Assembly: GCA_032164295.1 (NCBI GenBank)
Contig: JAJHTX010000001.1
Coordinates: 1,488,001-1,552,000 of the forward strand
From: Inonotus obliquus
Lineage: Eukaryota; Basidiomycota; Agaricomycetes; Hymenochaetales; Hymenochaetaceae
Length of the DNA: 64,000 bases
Direction of reading: 5' to 3'
Position numbers and translations under genes: made by a program. The number at the start of each line of letters is the position of its first letter. Within the stretch, counting starts at the first letter, position 1. Shown here in pieces: positions 24,042 through 36,600 of this stretch. The notes beneath the pieces were generated by a model. It had not been told where the DNA came from and searched no databases. It worked only from the letters and a program-made list of their open reading frames with translations.

Positions 24042-25298
24042 TTAATCTGAACCAGTCAGACCGCCTGTAGCGCCCGTCGATTCGATGCGCTGAAGAGCCT
24101 CGTCGCGCGAAACGCAGGTAACAGTTGTACCTGGACTATTCACAAGAGGGAGAGCAGCACACGTGTTCCCGGCGGCTTCACCACAATCCATCAACTGGAA
24201 TACACCGTTCGAGCAGAGTGCGAAGGAGTCACCGAAGCAGGCCGTGTCACCCGTCTCGCAAGGAGCGTCCTCTGAGAGATTTTGGAATTCTGCGTTGAGC
24301 CTTTGTGCGTCCTGTCCGTTTTGGAGAAGGAAGGAGTTTCCGTTGGAGGCTGCGACGTTTCCGTTTCCGTTGTTGTTCCCGGTCGCGTTTCCGTTATCGT
24401 TTCCAGTGTTTCCGTTTCCGGTGCTTCCGGTGTTGCAGGAGGACGAATCGCCAGTTGCAGCTGGCGGAGGAGCTGATTCTGTTGCAGATGCTGTCTCAAC
24501 GGCACTCGACTCTACCGCCGAGCTTGCACCATTGTTCGAGTTATCTGAACCATTGTTGTTTCCACCGTTGTTGTTGTCAGAGCCACCTCCAGAGTTCACG
24601 TTACTGTAAAGAATCGTAAGCCATCTGCTAGGAAGCCACATGAAGTAGTACTCACTTGAGACCCGGATCCTCAGTGAGGTCAACGAGCTGCGATCCATCG
24701 GCAACCCCTCCTTGAGGGTTCGCCGGACAGCTCCTCGGCGGATCAAGACTCTGCAAGCCAAACGGAACAGTACCCTCAGCTCCCGACTGCAGATTCCCAA
24801 CAAACACATCCCTCGTCCCCTCAAACTGACACTGAAACAGCCCATTCAACTCCTCATTCCTCGGTGCCTGCTGACAATAAGGAATCTGGAACGAATCTGG
24901 GGTGTTACGAGGTTGTTGGACGAAGATCTGAGTGAACTTGATCATGTCTGCGTTGTTGTTGAGTTGTTTTGCGAGGTCGATCATTTGGTCTCCTGCGTCT
25001 TGTTGTTCGCATGGGCCTGCTGCTGCGAGTAGGGTCATGAATGCAGTCTGGGACAGAGGGTTGCATTGTTGGCCTCCGCCTGCTGCCAACTATAGATCCG
25101 AGACGAGAAAACAACGAAGGTCAGAACACATCCACACAACCACAAACACCTAAAGAAACAGTGAAGACGTACGCAAGCTTGCTCCCATTTCGCAGTCGAA
25201 GCCGAGATAGTCTGCGCAATACGCTTATTCAAGGGGCCTGCCCAAGAAACAGTCGCCGTAGCGGCAAGGATAAATGCCAAAAGATTCTTCGCGACCAT
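24042..25298 (-). CDS. Secreted Cys-rich protein with CBM19-like C-terminus
   Basis: Three exons (25298-25173, 25089-24656, 24603-24042) close into 373 aa. A signal peptide is clear: MVAKNLLAFILAATATVSWA, with a likely cut after Ala-20. An N-terminal Cys-containing domain of about 170 residues follows (QQCNPLSQTAFMTLL, GPCEQQD, LFQCQFEGTRDVFVGNLQ). Next is an Asn/Gly/Ser-rich linker coded by low-complexity repeats (about 195-285). The C-terminal domain has six Cys (CETGDTACFGDSFALCSNG, MDCGEAAGNTC, VTCVSR), as in family 19 chitin-binding modules of basidiomycete secreted proteins. A role at the cell wall or in chitin binding is inferred. No catalytic domain is recognised. Confidence 0.8.
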
Positions 25299-26246
25299 GG
25301 TGATTGAACGTATGAGCGTATGAGCACACACACAAAGAAGGGCGAGTGATCTGAGCGAAGTGATCGAATAAACGAAGGGTGCTTCGTGAAACTGGAAGGC
25401 TCTGCGTCTAGCAGGAGCTGCAGAGAGAATAGAGAAGGGGGGAAAGATTGAATTGAGGGCCTCGCATATGAGATGGGGAGATCTCTTATAGTAGGGAAGC
25501 AGCCACAAGGGGAGGCTTATTTATTGTGATTACTCGGCAAGTGCTTATGGCCTATGAAAAAAATAGCAGGCCACAGAGAAGAGAAGGCTGTGAGTACATG
25601 CACCTGAGCGGCCATTGTTTCGGCAGCCATGGACGGACTCCGTAAAAGGACATGCCATCGGAGGTGAACGCATTACATACTCCGGATCAAATAAAAAAGA
25701 AGCACAAATATTTTCACTCCAATAAAAAGTTTTCCGCTTCATCGTTTTTCGTTCGCATATACATATAACTAGGGCCAACTCATCCTAGTTATGTTGTCTT
25801 CCGTACAGCCATTGTCGTCAATGCTCGTCACTGACTCCACTCAAGTATGTATGTACTACAACAAAAACAAAGAACAATAACACACACGCACCCACCACTT
25901 CCAATCAACAAATCTTCCCAATCAGGATGGATGATTCAAGGTAACCTCGGATCCCGATTTGAAAGGTTAAAAGAGGTCATGAGGCTCGAGGTGAAAAGAT
26001 GGCTTCCATAGAAACACGAAGGCGAAGGGGAGTTGTTGCTAAGAGACACTCGTATAGTTCAGTTCATTTCATTCATTCCATAGCCGCTTGGGATCCACAC
26101 GGCACTAACTTAGAATGAGAATGCAGCAGCACATCCATTCTTCCTTTCACTCTTACTTTACACACAATGTTCTTTCCTCTCTGGTACTCGGACCGAATAG
26201 CACAGACTATTCCAAGACAACGTCTAGCACAGAAGCTACTCAACGT
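25299..26246. other. Spacer between the CBM19-like gene and GH92
   Basis: No gene seen. The left 200 bases are the promoter of the secreted CBM19-like protein. The rest is AT-rich and precedes the GH92 stop codon. Several short frames are shadows. Confidence 0.4.
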
Positions 26247-29200
26247 TCACAATTCCACCCTTTCAACTCTCTCACTACTCTCTTCTCTCCCCTCTCCAGC
26301 CGCATTCTCAACATTAAATCCACCGCGCGCAATGGTGGACGAACCCCACGCCTGTGGGCTGTCACTCATTTCGAACACTATATTAGCCCCTCGTGCGATT
26401 TGCGCGTGTGTGATCACCGGATCATCCATCCACACGCCGTCTATCCTCAGACTCTTCACGTACTTCTTCAAAGGCGCACCTTTCGAAGTAACAACAAGCG
26501 GTTTTGGTGCCCCCGGAAATCGAACAGTCACCTTGTCGAAAAATGGTCTACAAAGATTAATATGTCATGTCAGCCCAAATCTAAATCGGGGAGGTAAAAA
26601 ATTGCAACATACGCTCCGACGACATATGTGGCCGAGATGGGATCAACAGGGTAGAACCCCAAAGCGCTAAAAAGATACCACGCGCTCATCTGCCCGCAAT
26701 CTTCATTCTAAAACCACGAGTCGCCAATTCGGTGGCTTAGCAAAAAAAGTGCATGGAAGTTACTGTCTGTCTCACCCCGGAGAGACCATCAATCGTATCG
26801 TTGTAATCGATCCTTGCAATGTCACGAACACGTTCCTGTGTCTTCGATGCCGCTCCCGCGAGTGAATACAGATATGGAATGTGATGCGAGGGCTACAATA
26901 AAATGAAATGAAAATGAGTAAAAACCTCATTCTTAATTACATATTTATACCCCATGCACGTTTTAATCATCATTTCCAAATAGGAAGACTCACCTCATTG
27001 GTATGTGCATTATGTCCGCCGTCGAAATGTTGGTCCAAAAAGTCAACAAAGCTAGCATTTCCGCCTTTAAGCGTTATGAGGCCAGGAACGTCGTGTGGTA
27101 CATCAAAGGTGTACGCCCACATGTCGCCCTCTGTCCAACCTTGATCCTGACCTGCCCATGCACCAGAAGCGTTCCGAGCCTCCATAAAGCCTGTCTCATT
27201 GTTGAAGATTGCCTTGTACGCGCTCAATGCTCGTGTACCAAAGAACTCTGCATCTGCTGTTTTATTGAGGGTGGCTGCTACGATGGCAACAGCGTAATCG
27301 TCATCTGAAAGCAGATACATTGAGTGAGCCAGTTTGCACCTTTGTAGACGGAAAGGACGGACATGCATAGTCTAGAGTTCGCGATGCGGCTTCTGAATGA
27401 ATGTCATTCGCAACCCAACCATTAGGAGCGTAGACAGTCGAAAGACCTGCACGGACTTCATATCCAACATCCTAGCATGCTCACTGAGCGCCTTCACATC
27501 ATGGTACATGCATGCAATGGACAGATACCTGTTCTCGATCCCCATACCTGGCATCTCCTTAGCGACCGTGCCTCTCGAAACAGCTTTGAGACTCACCGTA
27601 AGTAACTATCACCTTCTGGAGGAACAGTAGCGTCTTTGTGGACTGCTTCATATGCGAGTTCCGCGTCAAATTCATCGCTGAAGCCCTTCACAAACGCCTC
27701 TGCTACGAGGGAATCTGCGTGCGTTCCAACCATAATATTCGTTTCTGATTACCGATGAGAAGAACTCTTCCTCTGTAAATAACTGCGGCGCGTACCTACG
27801 ATGTTCTTCCACATAGGAAGCCAACCACCCTTTCAAACACCCGACGTGAATGTAGCTCGCCAAAAACGTACATTTGACTTACCTCTTTAAAGTCCTGAAG
27901 CATACTAGTCACCATTCCTGGTATACGCTCTGGAACGAATAGAATTTGCCATGCCCAGGCCGCGCGGAACGTATCCTGCACATAAAGTCTCGAATGATGC
28001 TTACAGAGTCCGTGAAATAGTACGTACCCAGATTGAATATCCAGTATACGAATCTCCTGCATGGATCGTGTCGTCATATCCCGAATAGTATTTCCCTTCT
28101 TCGCTTTGCTCGTAAGGATACTATTGCGGCGTTACGCCAGATGACTATACAAATCAGAAAATATTATCACCGACCTGCAGTGCATGGAAGAAGCCTGTAT
28201 AGAACGTAGTCAAGTTCTCCTTGGTAGCTCCTTCAATCTCAATCAGTTCAAGCTTATCCTTCCACGCTTTACGAGTCTCGTAGGCCGTCTCTTCAAACGC
28301 GCGTCCATCCGGTATCTCATTCTCCAAGTTCCGGCGCGCTTGGTCAACTGAGATGAACGAAACGCCCACTCGCACAGTAACACTCATCGACGCATTCGAA
28401 AAGCGCGCATATCCTGAAAGTTGTGCACCCGTACCATCCGTTTCGTTCACCGAGATTGATCCATTCTTCGAAACACCCCAAGAAGTGAATGAAGCGTCAA
28501 AGCGAGCGACGAAGTATCCCGAGAAAGATGGAGCTGAGTTAGGTCCGATGACGAAGTCTTGTCGTTCGGGATTGCTACCTGAGATTTCGCGTTTGGCTGG
28601 GTCAATGTGGATTAATCCCTCCGAGTAAGTAAAGTTGGTTGGGTCGTCGTAACCCATGACTGACGCGCGTGTAGCTTCTAATAGAATGTACGGCTCGCTG
28701 TCGTCCGGAAACGTAAAACGAAGATGTCCAACTCGAGAGGCTATCAGGGTTGCTCGTGTCAGAGACATAGCTCAGTAGGAAATACCTAAAAGAACATACT
28801 AGCAGTCATCTCAGCCTTCACCTTCCTCTCATTCTCATCCGTCATCAACACCGTATAATACGCAGCACCAGCTTTCTCATCCTTCTTCTCAAACTTCAAC
28901 CCTCTATCCTCAAACCTCGACTTCACCCCATCACCAATCCCAGGTACAACCGTAAACGTAGCACTTTCACCCATCCAAATCGCCGGTTGGTGAGTCGCTT
29001 GGAATCCATGAATTTGACGATCAGTATGGTTGTAAGGAGTTACTGAGACGTAGTTCACGCGCGTTTGGGCTACCCAGCGCGTCATTCCGAAGGGAGGAGC
29101 GACACTTGGGATCATACCACCCGATCCATCTGCTATGATACCTCCATTTCCAATCATCCTGGATTTATGGATGCATGAGTTAGTGGGCTGGGGTATGCTA

Positions 29201-29342
29201 AGCCTAAGCCTGACGAATGGACTTACGGATTCACATAATCAACAGCTGCACTTGCAGGTGTACCTATAGGAGGCACCGAACCCGTCCATTGCGCCCAAAC
29301 CGACCATAGATACGCATAAGGCTGCCACTGAAGCAGCTGCAT
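26247..29342 (-). CDS. GH92 family alpha-mannosidase
   Basis: Thirteen exons close into 786 aa (29342-29227, 29158-28800, 28740-28175, 28120-28028, 27975-27883, 27829-27796, 27744-27597, 27547-27529, 27471-27363, 27304-26994, 26892-26776, 26707-26613, 26547-26247). The beta-sandwich domain opens with VDYVNPMIGNGG and has PPFGMTRWVAQTRVNYVS, HGFQATHQPAIWMG. The (alpha/alpha)6 domain shows HAGDSYTGYSIWDTFRAAW, GGWLPMWKNIVETNIMVGTHAD, FDGGHNAHTNEPSHHIPYLY and the hallmark GNEDCGQMSAWYLFSALGFY. GH92 enzymes are calcium-dependent exo-mannosidases that trim alpha-mannans and N-glycans. A fungal copy is probably secreted, although the N-terminus (QLLQWQPYAYLWSVW) is a weak signal peptide, so the true start may lie further upstream. 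Exon 8 is only 19 nt. Confidence 0.9.
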
Positions 29343-30585
29343 CCTCCTATAAAACCTCATAATCAGTCAGTCCTATGCCTCTTCGAAGAAACCAACCAAG
29401 TAACTCATGATCTTCTTTATACATACCAGATCTATTATATAGTTGTCGTCGTCGTCGCAGCCGTATCAACTCCGAAACGAAACATGAACCAAGCCAGATG
29501 ACCTCGATCCACTTCAATAAAGATAACTTCGAGCTTCGATGGGTTGTGAAGGTGCGGTCCCGTGGTACAAGTTCCGCGTTGTGTTATAAAGTGTTGGTGA
29601 ACGCCTCGAAGATCGAAGCTCAACACCAGCACCAGCGGCAGAACAAAGCCGTGATTCGGTACAGAAAAAGAGGGAGGTGCCGCTTAACTTGTGTCTTCGC
29701 GGTCCGGCTTCAAGTTGAAGAACCGTCCATGACTCCATTTGGTCATTTGATTGATGAAGCAGGAAGCGACGCGTCGATTACGTCGATCGCTCGACGCGCT
29801 CGGATTTGGGCTCCGACCTAAATGTTGTCGTGTCTAATCACGAGCTATTGGAGGAACAGGAAATCACACTCACCCTCATTTGCATTTCATTCATGCCTTT
29901 GAGGGATAACTTGGAACTTACAGCACACTTTCAGAGATTTCCCTTTTCTGTGTATTCGGTTCTGAATATCACACGATCATAGCCATCTAAACATATGATT
30001 ACAGCTATGCATTGATCCCTCAGTCTCACCAGTATCACAGATGAATGTCGAATCACATTCCAGACTCAAGTTATACCACAGAGAATAATAAATGTATACT
30101 ACACAGCATATCTGCAAAGCGACAGACCGTGATATAGCTACAACGCCTAAAGGCTACAATGTACAATAAAAAGGAAAGAAGGAACGCATGCCTGATTGGA
30201 GTAGGCCCTGAAGTGGAGCCCAAGGTATGAAAGGTAAGAAGCAATTAGGAAGAAAGGAAGTAAACAGCTCTTCGGATATACGGATGTAAGTATGTAAAGC
30301 GATGAGATATCGATGCCGATAGCAAGGCTGTTGTACAGAAGTAGAAGCCGACGATTAAGTATGATAGCGATTGCAAGAAGAAATAAGTCCAGACGCCCGG
30401 GTTGCCTGAAAGACGAGAAAGATAAGGAGGAGGAAAGGGGACAAAGTATACGTGAGGCACAGCCCAGGCGGACCAAGTGACAGAGAAAATGGGTAAGGTA
30501 AAATAGCATGCATCACGATTAAATAATTGCATCGACAGTGGTCAGAAAAAGCAAAGCAAAAAGAAAAGACTTGGAATGAAACTCA
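29343..30585. other. Spacer upstream of GH92
   Basis: No supported gene. A plus-strand frame of 107 codons at 29498-29821 has no domain and overlaps a minus-strand frame that could hold 5' leader of GH92. The right half is AT-rich 3' flank of the unknown gene that follows. Confidence 0.4.
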
Positions 30586-32796
30586 TCATCTCGCCTCGAA
30601 AGCAAGGCGACTGCCACCAAGACCTTCAAATGCGACGCCCGTTAGGCGTTCCCGGCCGCATCCAAAACTGCCTGGGTGGGCTCGACCCTCCCATAGAATG
30701 CCCTTCTCGCTCAAGCACTTCGCATGAGCTCTCAGGCGTAGCAGGCAAGGATTCGCGACCGGCCGCAATCTCCATTCTGGTGTGATAGGCGTCTCGCGCG
30801 GACGCAAAGGTGACGGTGGGATGAACGCAAGGGGTGCGAATACTCGCGGCGGAACGGCAGACTCTGAGTCAAGCCGAAGTGTGACGAGTGGAATGTTGAG
30901 GTCGGAAGGCAAGTTGAGGTCGCGGATAGGTCTACTGATGGGGTGGGGTGTTAAGCGTCGCACATCCTCGGGGCGAGCACGATAACCAGAAGGCCTTGAA
31001 GGCTGACGGCGGTCGCGTAGATTCTGACCTGGTAGGGGCGACATGCCTGGCTGCAGAACGACCGCGAGTTGAATGGACCGTAAGTAGGACTGCTGCATTC
31101 TGGTCGCAAAGTCCATTAAACCGTGAACGGACTGCCTTACCCGCGCCACAAGCGCGGAAGCCACCTTCTCTTCCTTATGCTCATGCAAAGGACCATTTGC
31201 TGACTCCATGCATCTTTGCTCCCGTCTGTCAGACTCGCCAAAAAGGGGAGTCTCGGACAAATCGATATATGTTGACCTACTCCTTCGGTGCAGCGGACAT
31301 GAATGAGCAAGTTGCTTCCGTAATGCCTTATCGTCTATAAGAGAAGGGAGATGGATCTTGCTTGACCTCGGTGAGGAAGGCGGGGATGTGATGCACGTGG
31401 AAGTGGTAACCCCGCTCGTGGCGGACGCCCACGAGTTCGTGCGCGAGATTGTCGAGTCAGAACTTACTGAGCAGGCAATGCAAGCAGTGTCCCCTTCCGT
31501 GACTCGGCGAAATTGACTATTTCTCGCGGATCTCCGTTCATAATCTTGCCACTGAAAGGGTTCAAGTAATGAGTTTAGACGACGGTCTTGAGAAGGCGAG
31601 CGACGTCTTTGAGGCTCGTGATCGGGAAAGAGAGGACCATGCAGACTCCTGACGACTTCCCTAAGAGAGACTTGACAAGGCTTCGTCTCCATCATATCCA
31701 CCTCATGAATGGGATAGAACGCTGGGATCGGTTCAATTGGAGATGAAAAGAGGTTCACGGATTGAATTGGGCCGTTGCGCTTTATCATTTATGTCAGCTT
31801 GCTTTCATGAGTAATCCTCGGAGTACACACCTGCTTAGGAAGCTCAGCGGTGGTTGAGTGCAGATAATGACCTCTTTTTGCATCGAATTCCAACGCCCGC
31901 GATATACGCGAAGGACACTGGTTTGCAAAAGGCTTGGTCACTCCAGCATCTCCAATCTCTACAACCCGCTCCTGTCCACGCACGCGACAACTCCTTGCTT
32001 GCATCTCCTTCTCGCGGCGCTCAAGCTCTTCGTTGATCGCAGCAAGTGATTCCTCATCAAGGACAACCTCACCACCAGGAACAAACTCAAAGTCCTCATC
32101 ACGTACTTGGTCTATACGCGGATCAGCATCGGACGTCACGTCAATGCCTTGAGTCTTGAGGTAAAGAACGCGTGCGCGGTGCATGTTTCGGCAACGGCAG
32201 TGCTGCTTCCCAGGTGACGGAAAACAAGTAGTCTGACATGCCGCGTAGGCTTGTTGCATTTGCTCTTCTAAGCTTAGGCTTTCGACTGAAGTGGAAGGCT
32301 CCTCGTCATCGGAGATGGGCGAAGAAGCCTCGGGGACAGAATGAGGATGGCTAGCAGACCTGTTGATGACGCAGTGCTGTTGCCGCGATTCATAGCCCTC
32401 GGCCACAGAGTCGGATACGTGTACCGGCTGTTCAGAAATATCCACCGGCTTACGAGGCGATGGTGGAGGCGAAGGTAAGCGACATGAACTTGTAGAAGCC
32501 ACCGGACCTTCATCCTTGAGTTGTGCAGGCGTCGCGTCGTGTGGTGACGAAGCACATGGATTCGATGCTGGTGAAAACGTCACGCGAGACAAACTGGAGC
32601 ACGCTTGTCGAGCAAGCTGAGCAGTAAGAGCCGCGCGTTTTCGCCTCTCCTCTGATTTCTTGCGTGCAAGTGCAGCTTGAGAGACTGTTCTAGATCTACC
32701 TCGCTCTCCGATGGCCTGTTTGTGGCGACGCGTCGACGCCGCGTGGGATGACGGAAATGGAGAGAAAGGATGATTGTATTGGTGTACGGATAGCAT
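30586..32796 (-). CDS. Conserved-looking protein of unknown function (719 aa)
   Basis: Two exons (32796-31831 and 31779-30586), split by a 51-nt intron with GTGTGT..AAAG ends, close into 719 aa. I do not recognise the family. The N-terminal third is basic (HKQAIGERGRSR, ARKKSEERRKRAALTAQLAR) with a predicted helix. Ser/Pro-rich disordered stretches follow. A Cys/His cluster near residues 240-265 (CQTTCFPSPGKQHCRCRNMH) could bind metal. An acidic helix (EESLAAINEELERREKEMQ) comes next. The second exon is Arg/Ser/Pro-rich and ends in a folded-looking part with WRLRPVANPCLLRLRAHAKC. No signal peptide or membrane span is seen. A nuclear or regulatory role is possible but not shown. Confidence 0.7.
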
Positions 32797-33629
32797 GATT
32801 TGGGGAGGGAAGGAGGAGAAAGACGAAAGGGGAGATGGAGGAGACGGGGAGAGGGAGGTTGATGATAGGTGGCGGAATGTCCGTAAGTAGATATTGTAGT
32901 GGATATACACCAAATGACACAGCTTTGATAAGGGCCAGCCACTAATAAAGCACGCGACATTATATTTCTTCCCTATGTACATCCCAACGCACCGCACTCC
33001 CTCTCAGCAAGCAAGCGATGCTAGCCATCATCCAGACTCTGTAGACGGCGGGTGGTTATCGACCAACCAGAGAGGGGGTGCCAGTATAAGGGTTTTGTTT
33101 CCCAGCATCTGAGCGGCGTCGATGCTTCCTTTGAGCTCATACGGTGATACCTCGTTGGTCGTAGTCGCCTCGAGGCCCTGCTGTATTATTTCATCTCCTC
33201 CCCTAGTCCCTTGCTGCGTGTCTCCTCTACTCGCCCTCTTTGGCTATGTAACAGTCCTTAGAGCCCCTATGTTTGCCTCAAGGCGCCTCCCTTGAGTGAA
33301 CTATCGGCTATGCCCGCATCTGTGCTGATAAGAGCGCCTTTCATCCGCCTCCACTATCTTCGGCCATCACGAGATCACTTAACGTCGCACTTTCGTTTCT
33401 CAACTTATTTTGACGATCAAGGCACCCGAGTAGCAGACAAGTAAATAAATCGAAAGCTGTCAGATTCCTAATTGCTATTTTGCTCCCGATCGACGATGGT
33501 CAGCATAGCTCCACATGCTCCCTCGGATCCCATCAATCCCTCTGATTGCATCAATCCACAAACACCACAAAACATAATCACAGTTTACCAAATACTGTAC
33601 ATTGTACTTGCATGCGATACACTCTTCTC
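32797..33629. other. Spacer between SKI2 and the unknown gene
   Basis: No gene seen. The left half holds the promoter and leader of the minus-strand unknown gene; the frame is open upstream to 32997, but the Met at 32796 is the last before the basic region. The right half is the 3' flank of SKI2. Confidence 0.4.
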
Positions 33630-36600
33630 TCAGAAATACAAACTGGCTGCAAAGACAACTGTAGGAGCAAAAAGGTCCGTCAGCGCGTGCTCAGCGGAGG
33701 AAGGGTCGGAATACGGGTCGGATGGAGAAAAAAAGCCGCATTCAGGTCAGGTAATGATACGCCCCATCTTGCCAAGTCCGAAAGAAAATCCCGACACAAA
33801 ATTGGGAGACTGTGCACAAAGCCAAGTAGATAAGATAGATTGTACTCACTATCTCTCTTGATCCGTATTTGCGCTTCCTCCATCTTTTTCATCAGTGATG
33901 CGTCTCCAATCACTCGTGCAGCGTCTCGAACTTCACGACACGTCTCGTCTAGACGTGTAATAACGCGTACTATAGTCCCCTCCGCAACGTCTGTAAGCAT
34001 CATTATTTGCTCAAACGGCTATGTGGTCCGTCATCCGTATCAGAAAGTGAGAAGTAGAAGGATAAGTAGAATGGAAGTGAAGAAGTAGAAGAGGTGTTTG
34101 CTTACCATTCCCTTAGCCCATTCGTATACTACTTCTACAAGTCCAAATTTAAGTCTCTTTTCGGCATCAGGGGCCGATACTCTATGCCCAACCTGCACTT
34201 GGCCAATCCGTTCGGCAACTTCTAATAGCGCCGCTCGTCCTTCTTCAAGACGTGGTGTTAACACGGGCTCGACATCAGTCTTCTCCTGGAATACGAAGCA
34301 AGATAGCAAAGCTACAACTTCCTCTGGTTCGTAACCCGCGAGCATATTCTCCAAAATAACCTCCGTCAGGATCAGCTCATCAGCAGAGTTGATCTTTATG
34401 ATTATCATGTTAGTGATTCCCGTTGATAAACGTTTTTAATTAAAGCACCTCGCATGCAACACGACCTTTTAGAAGTACGGTCGAGTTCGCATCGATGAAC
34501 TTGAGTTCCTGTAATACGGCGATTCGCTGCTCATAGTCAGGAATGAGCTCCAAATTTTGGTCCGAAATCGCCATCTTGAGGTTCTCGATGTTTCCCCGAA
34601 GTGTCATTTCACCATGTAAGACAGCATACTAAAAAAGCCCGTTAGTAATCTCAAATTCAAATTTCATTACAGATGCAGATGAAATTGAACGAACGTGGTC
34701 TTTGAAGCTGCCACATAAGATACAAGCCTTCTCATTGAGCTTCTCGGCCAACTCATTTCGGGTTCGGAACGCTTCTTGAAACTCGAGTGCACGCATACGG
34801 CTCCAATCTACTTCCGGTACATTTCCCATTGAGGCCCATTCTTTCGCTATTCCATTCAATGCTGCCACAGCATTATTCATCGCCGTGATTTTAGCACGTT
34901 CGATTTGGTCGTAATCGGCCTGTTCAATTATGAACTAACAGTAGTTCGGAATTCTTAAAGTAGCTCACCTTCAGTGTCCTATTGGTGACTAAATATATGC
35001 TAGATAAAGGTACGGCGACGAATTCGTAGACAAAGTCATCTATCACGAGAGACGTCGCATCTGGTGGCCAAAGCGGCGGAACGGGCTGAGCGTTCGGATC
35101 TTGATACAGGTCGAACGGAGGTAAGATCAAATAGCAAGGCACAAATATTCTAAATACGCACTAATCTTCCTCCCCTTTGTTTCCTTGTCACTGAGGACGA
35201 GTACAAAGAATGTTTTCATCTTTTCTTGCAGAGGACCCGTTTTTAATATAACCGCGACGTTGCTTCGAAAATGCTAGAGAATATTCGTGAGTAAGCCACA
35301 GAGGACTTGGGAAAGGACTGACATCATCGCGGAGAATAACAACGCGGCCCTGGGTAAGAATCTTGCTGCTCTGCGGGCTTGCAACCGCCAGGGTCAACAT
35401 GGTCAAGTTAAGGTCCACGATCTGTGTAGACATGTTATAAAACGACTTGATGTCCTGTAGACATATTTCACAATCTAATTTGGGCATTGTCGAGAGTAGC
35501 TTCTCATTCTGAAAGATCCAAATCTCTTCGTCAGACACAGATATAGAGCGAAGAGGTATCAACTCGCCTCAACAACTTTTCGCTGTTGGTCGGGTAGGAG
35601 CTTTTGAGATGCGTTCTCAGAAAAACTGCGTTTGATCATCTCCTCGACCTTGAGTGCCTCGACACGAAGTAAATTCAGAATCATGTTATAGGTCAAACGG
35701 AACTGTGATTGTAACCGCGTAGGAGTCCCTAGCATCATCGTATGAAGAGTCGTAACCTGAAGCATCGTTAGTCATTGATTCGCGAAGAGATTTTATACAA
35801 TAATACTACCTCTGGTAACTCGTCCCCTGCTGTGATAATCACAGTCCCCGTGGTATCGAGGCCCCTTCGTCCCGCTCGCCCAGCCATTTGAGTGTACTCT
35901 CCCGGTTCAAGAAACCGGAAGCTCTTCCCATCATGCTTGCGGATCCCAGAAAAGACGACACATTTCGCAGGCATATTGACACCCTAGGATGCTCCTTTAA
36001 GAGAGTGCCCAACTACAAGTATCTTACAAGTTCTCACCATGGCGAACGTCTCCGTCGCGAAGAGTACCTTGACAAGGCCCCGGGCGAATAGGATTTCGAC
36101 GACCTTGCGAAATGTCAGAGCAAGTTCTACAGCCAATCAAGCGCGACGGAAGTGTACCTCCTTGACAATGGGAAGAAGACCGCCGTGGTGTACGCCAATG
36201 CCTCGGGATAGCAGATCCCTCATCCGGCCGATCTGGGGTAACTTCTTATCCGAACCTATAATATCCTTAGAAAACGATCCCCTCATCTCGAACGACCAAA
36301 GAACTGACCTTTCAGTCTCGTCAAAGCTCTCTCAATAGCGACGTGTATCTCGCTTTTCTCCCCTGCTGACGAAAGGTTGACGTTCGTCAACGTAGCAGCA
36401 TTCTCTTCGCATCGCTTCTTTGAAAAGGTGAAGATGACGACTGGAAGTAGGTTATGCTTTTTGAGATATCCAACAAGGTGCACATAGAGATTTCTATCAT
36501 TGTGTATCGTGCGGGAGCCGCCTGGTACGCCGCCGCCGCGTGCAAACGAGGGTGCACCTGAGCCTCGGCCTCTGAAACCTCCTCCCCTGGCACCGCGCTG

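Noticed and set aside
24163..24609. Plus-strand frames with Phe/Pro repeats
   Set aside because: Shadow of the Asn/Gly-rich linker of the secreted CBM19-like protein. The repeats are coding low complexity, not a CRISPR or satellite.
29498..29821. 107-codon plus-strand frame upstream of GH92
   Set aside because: No domain, no splice partners, and basic random-like composition.
30586..32796. Two separate genes instead of one
   Set aside because: A 51-nt intron with GTGTGT and AAAG ends joins the two long frames in phase 0. The second frame has no good start of its own near its left edge.
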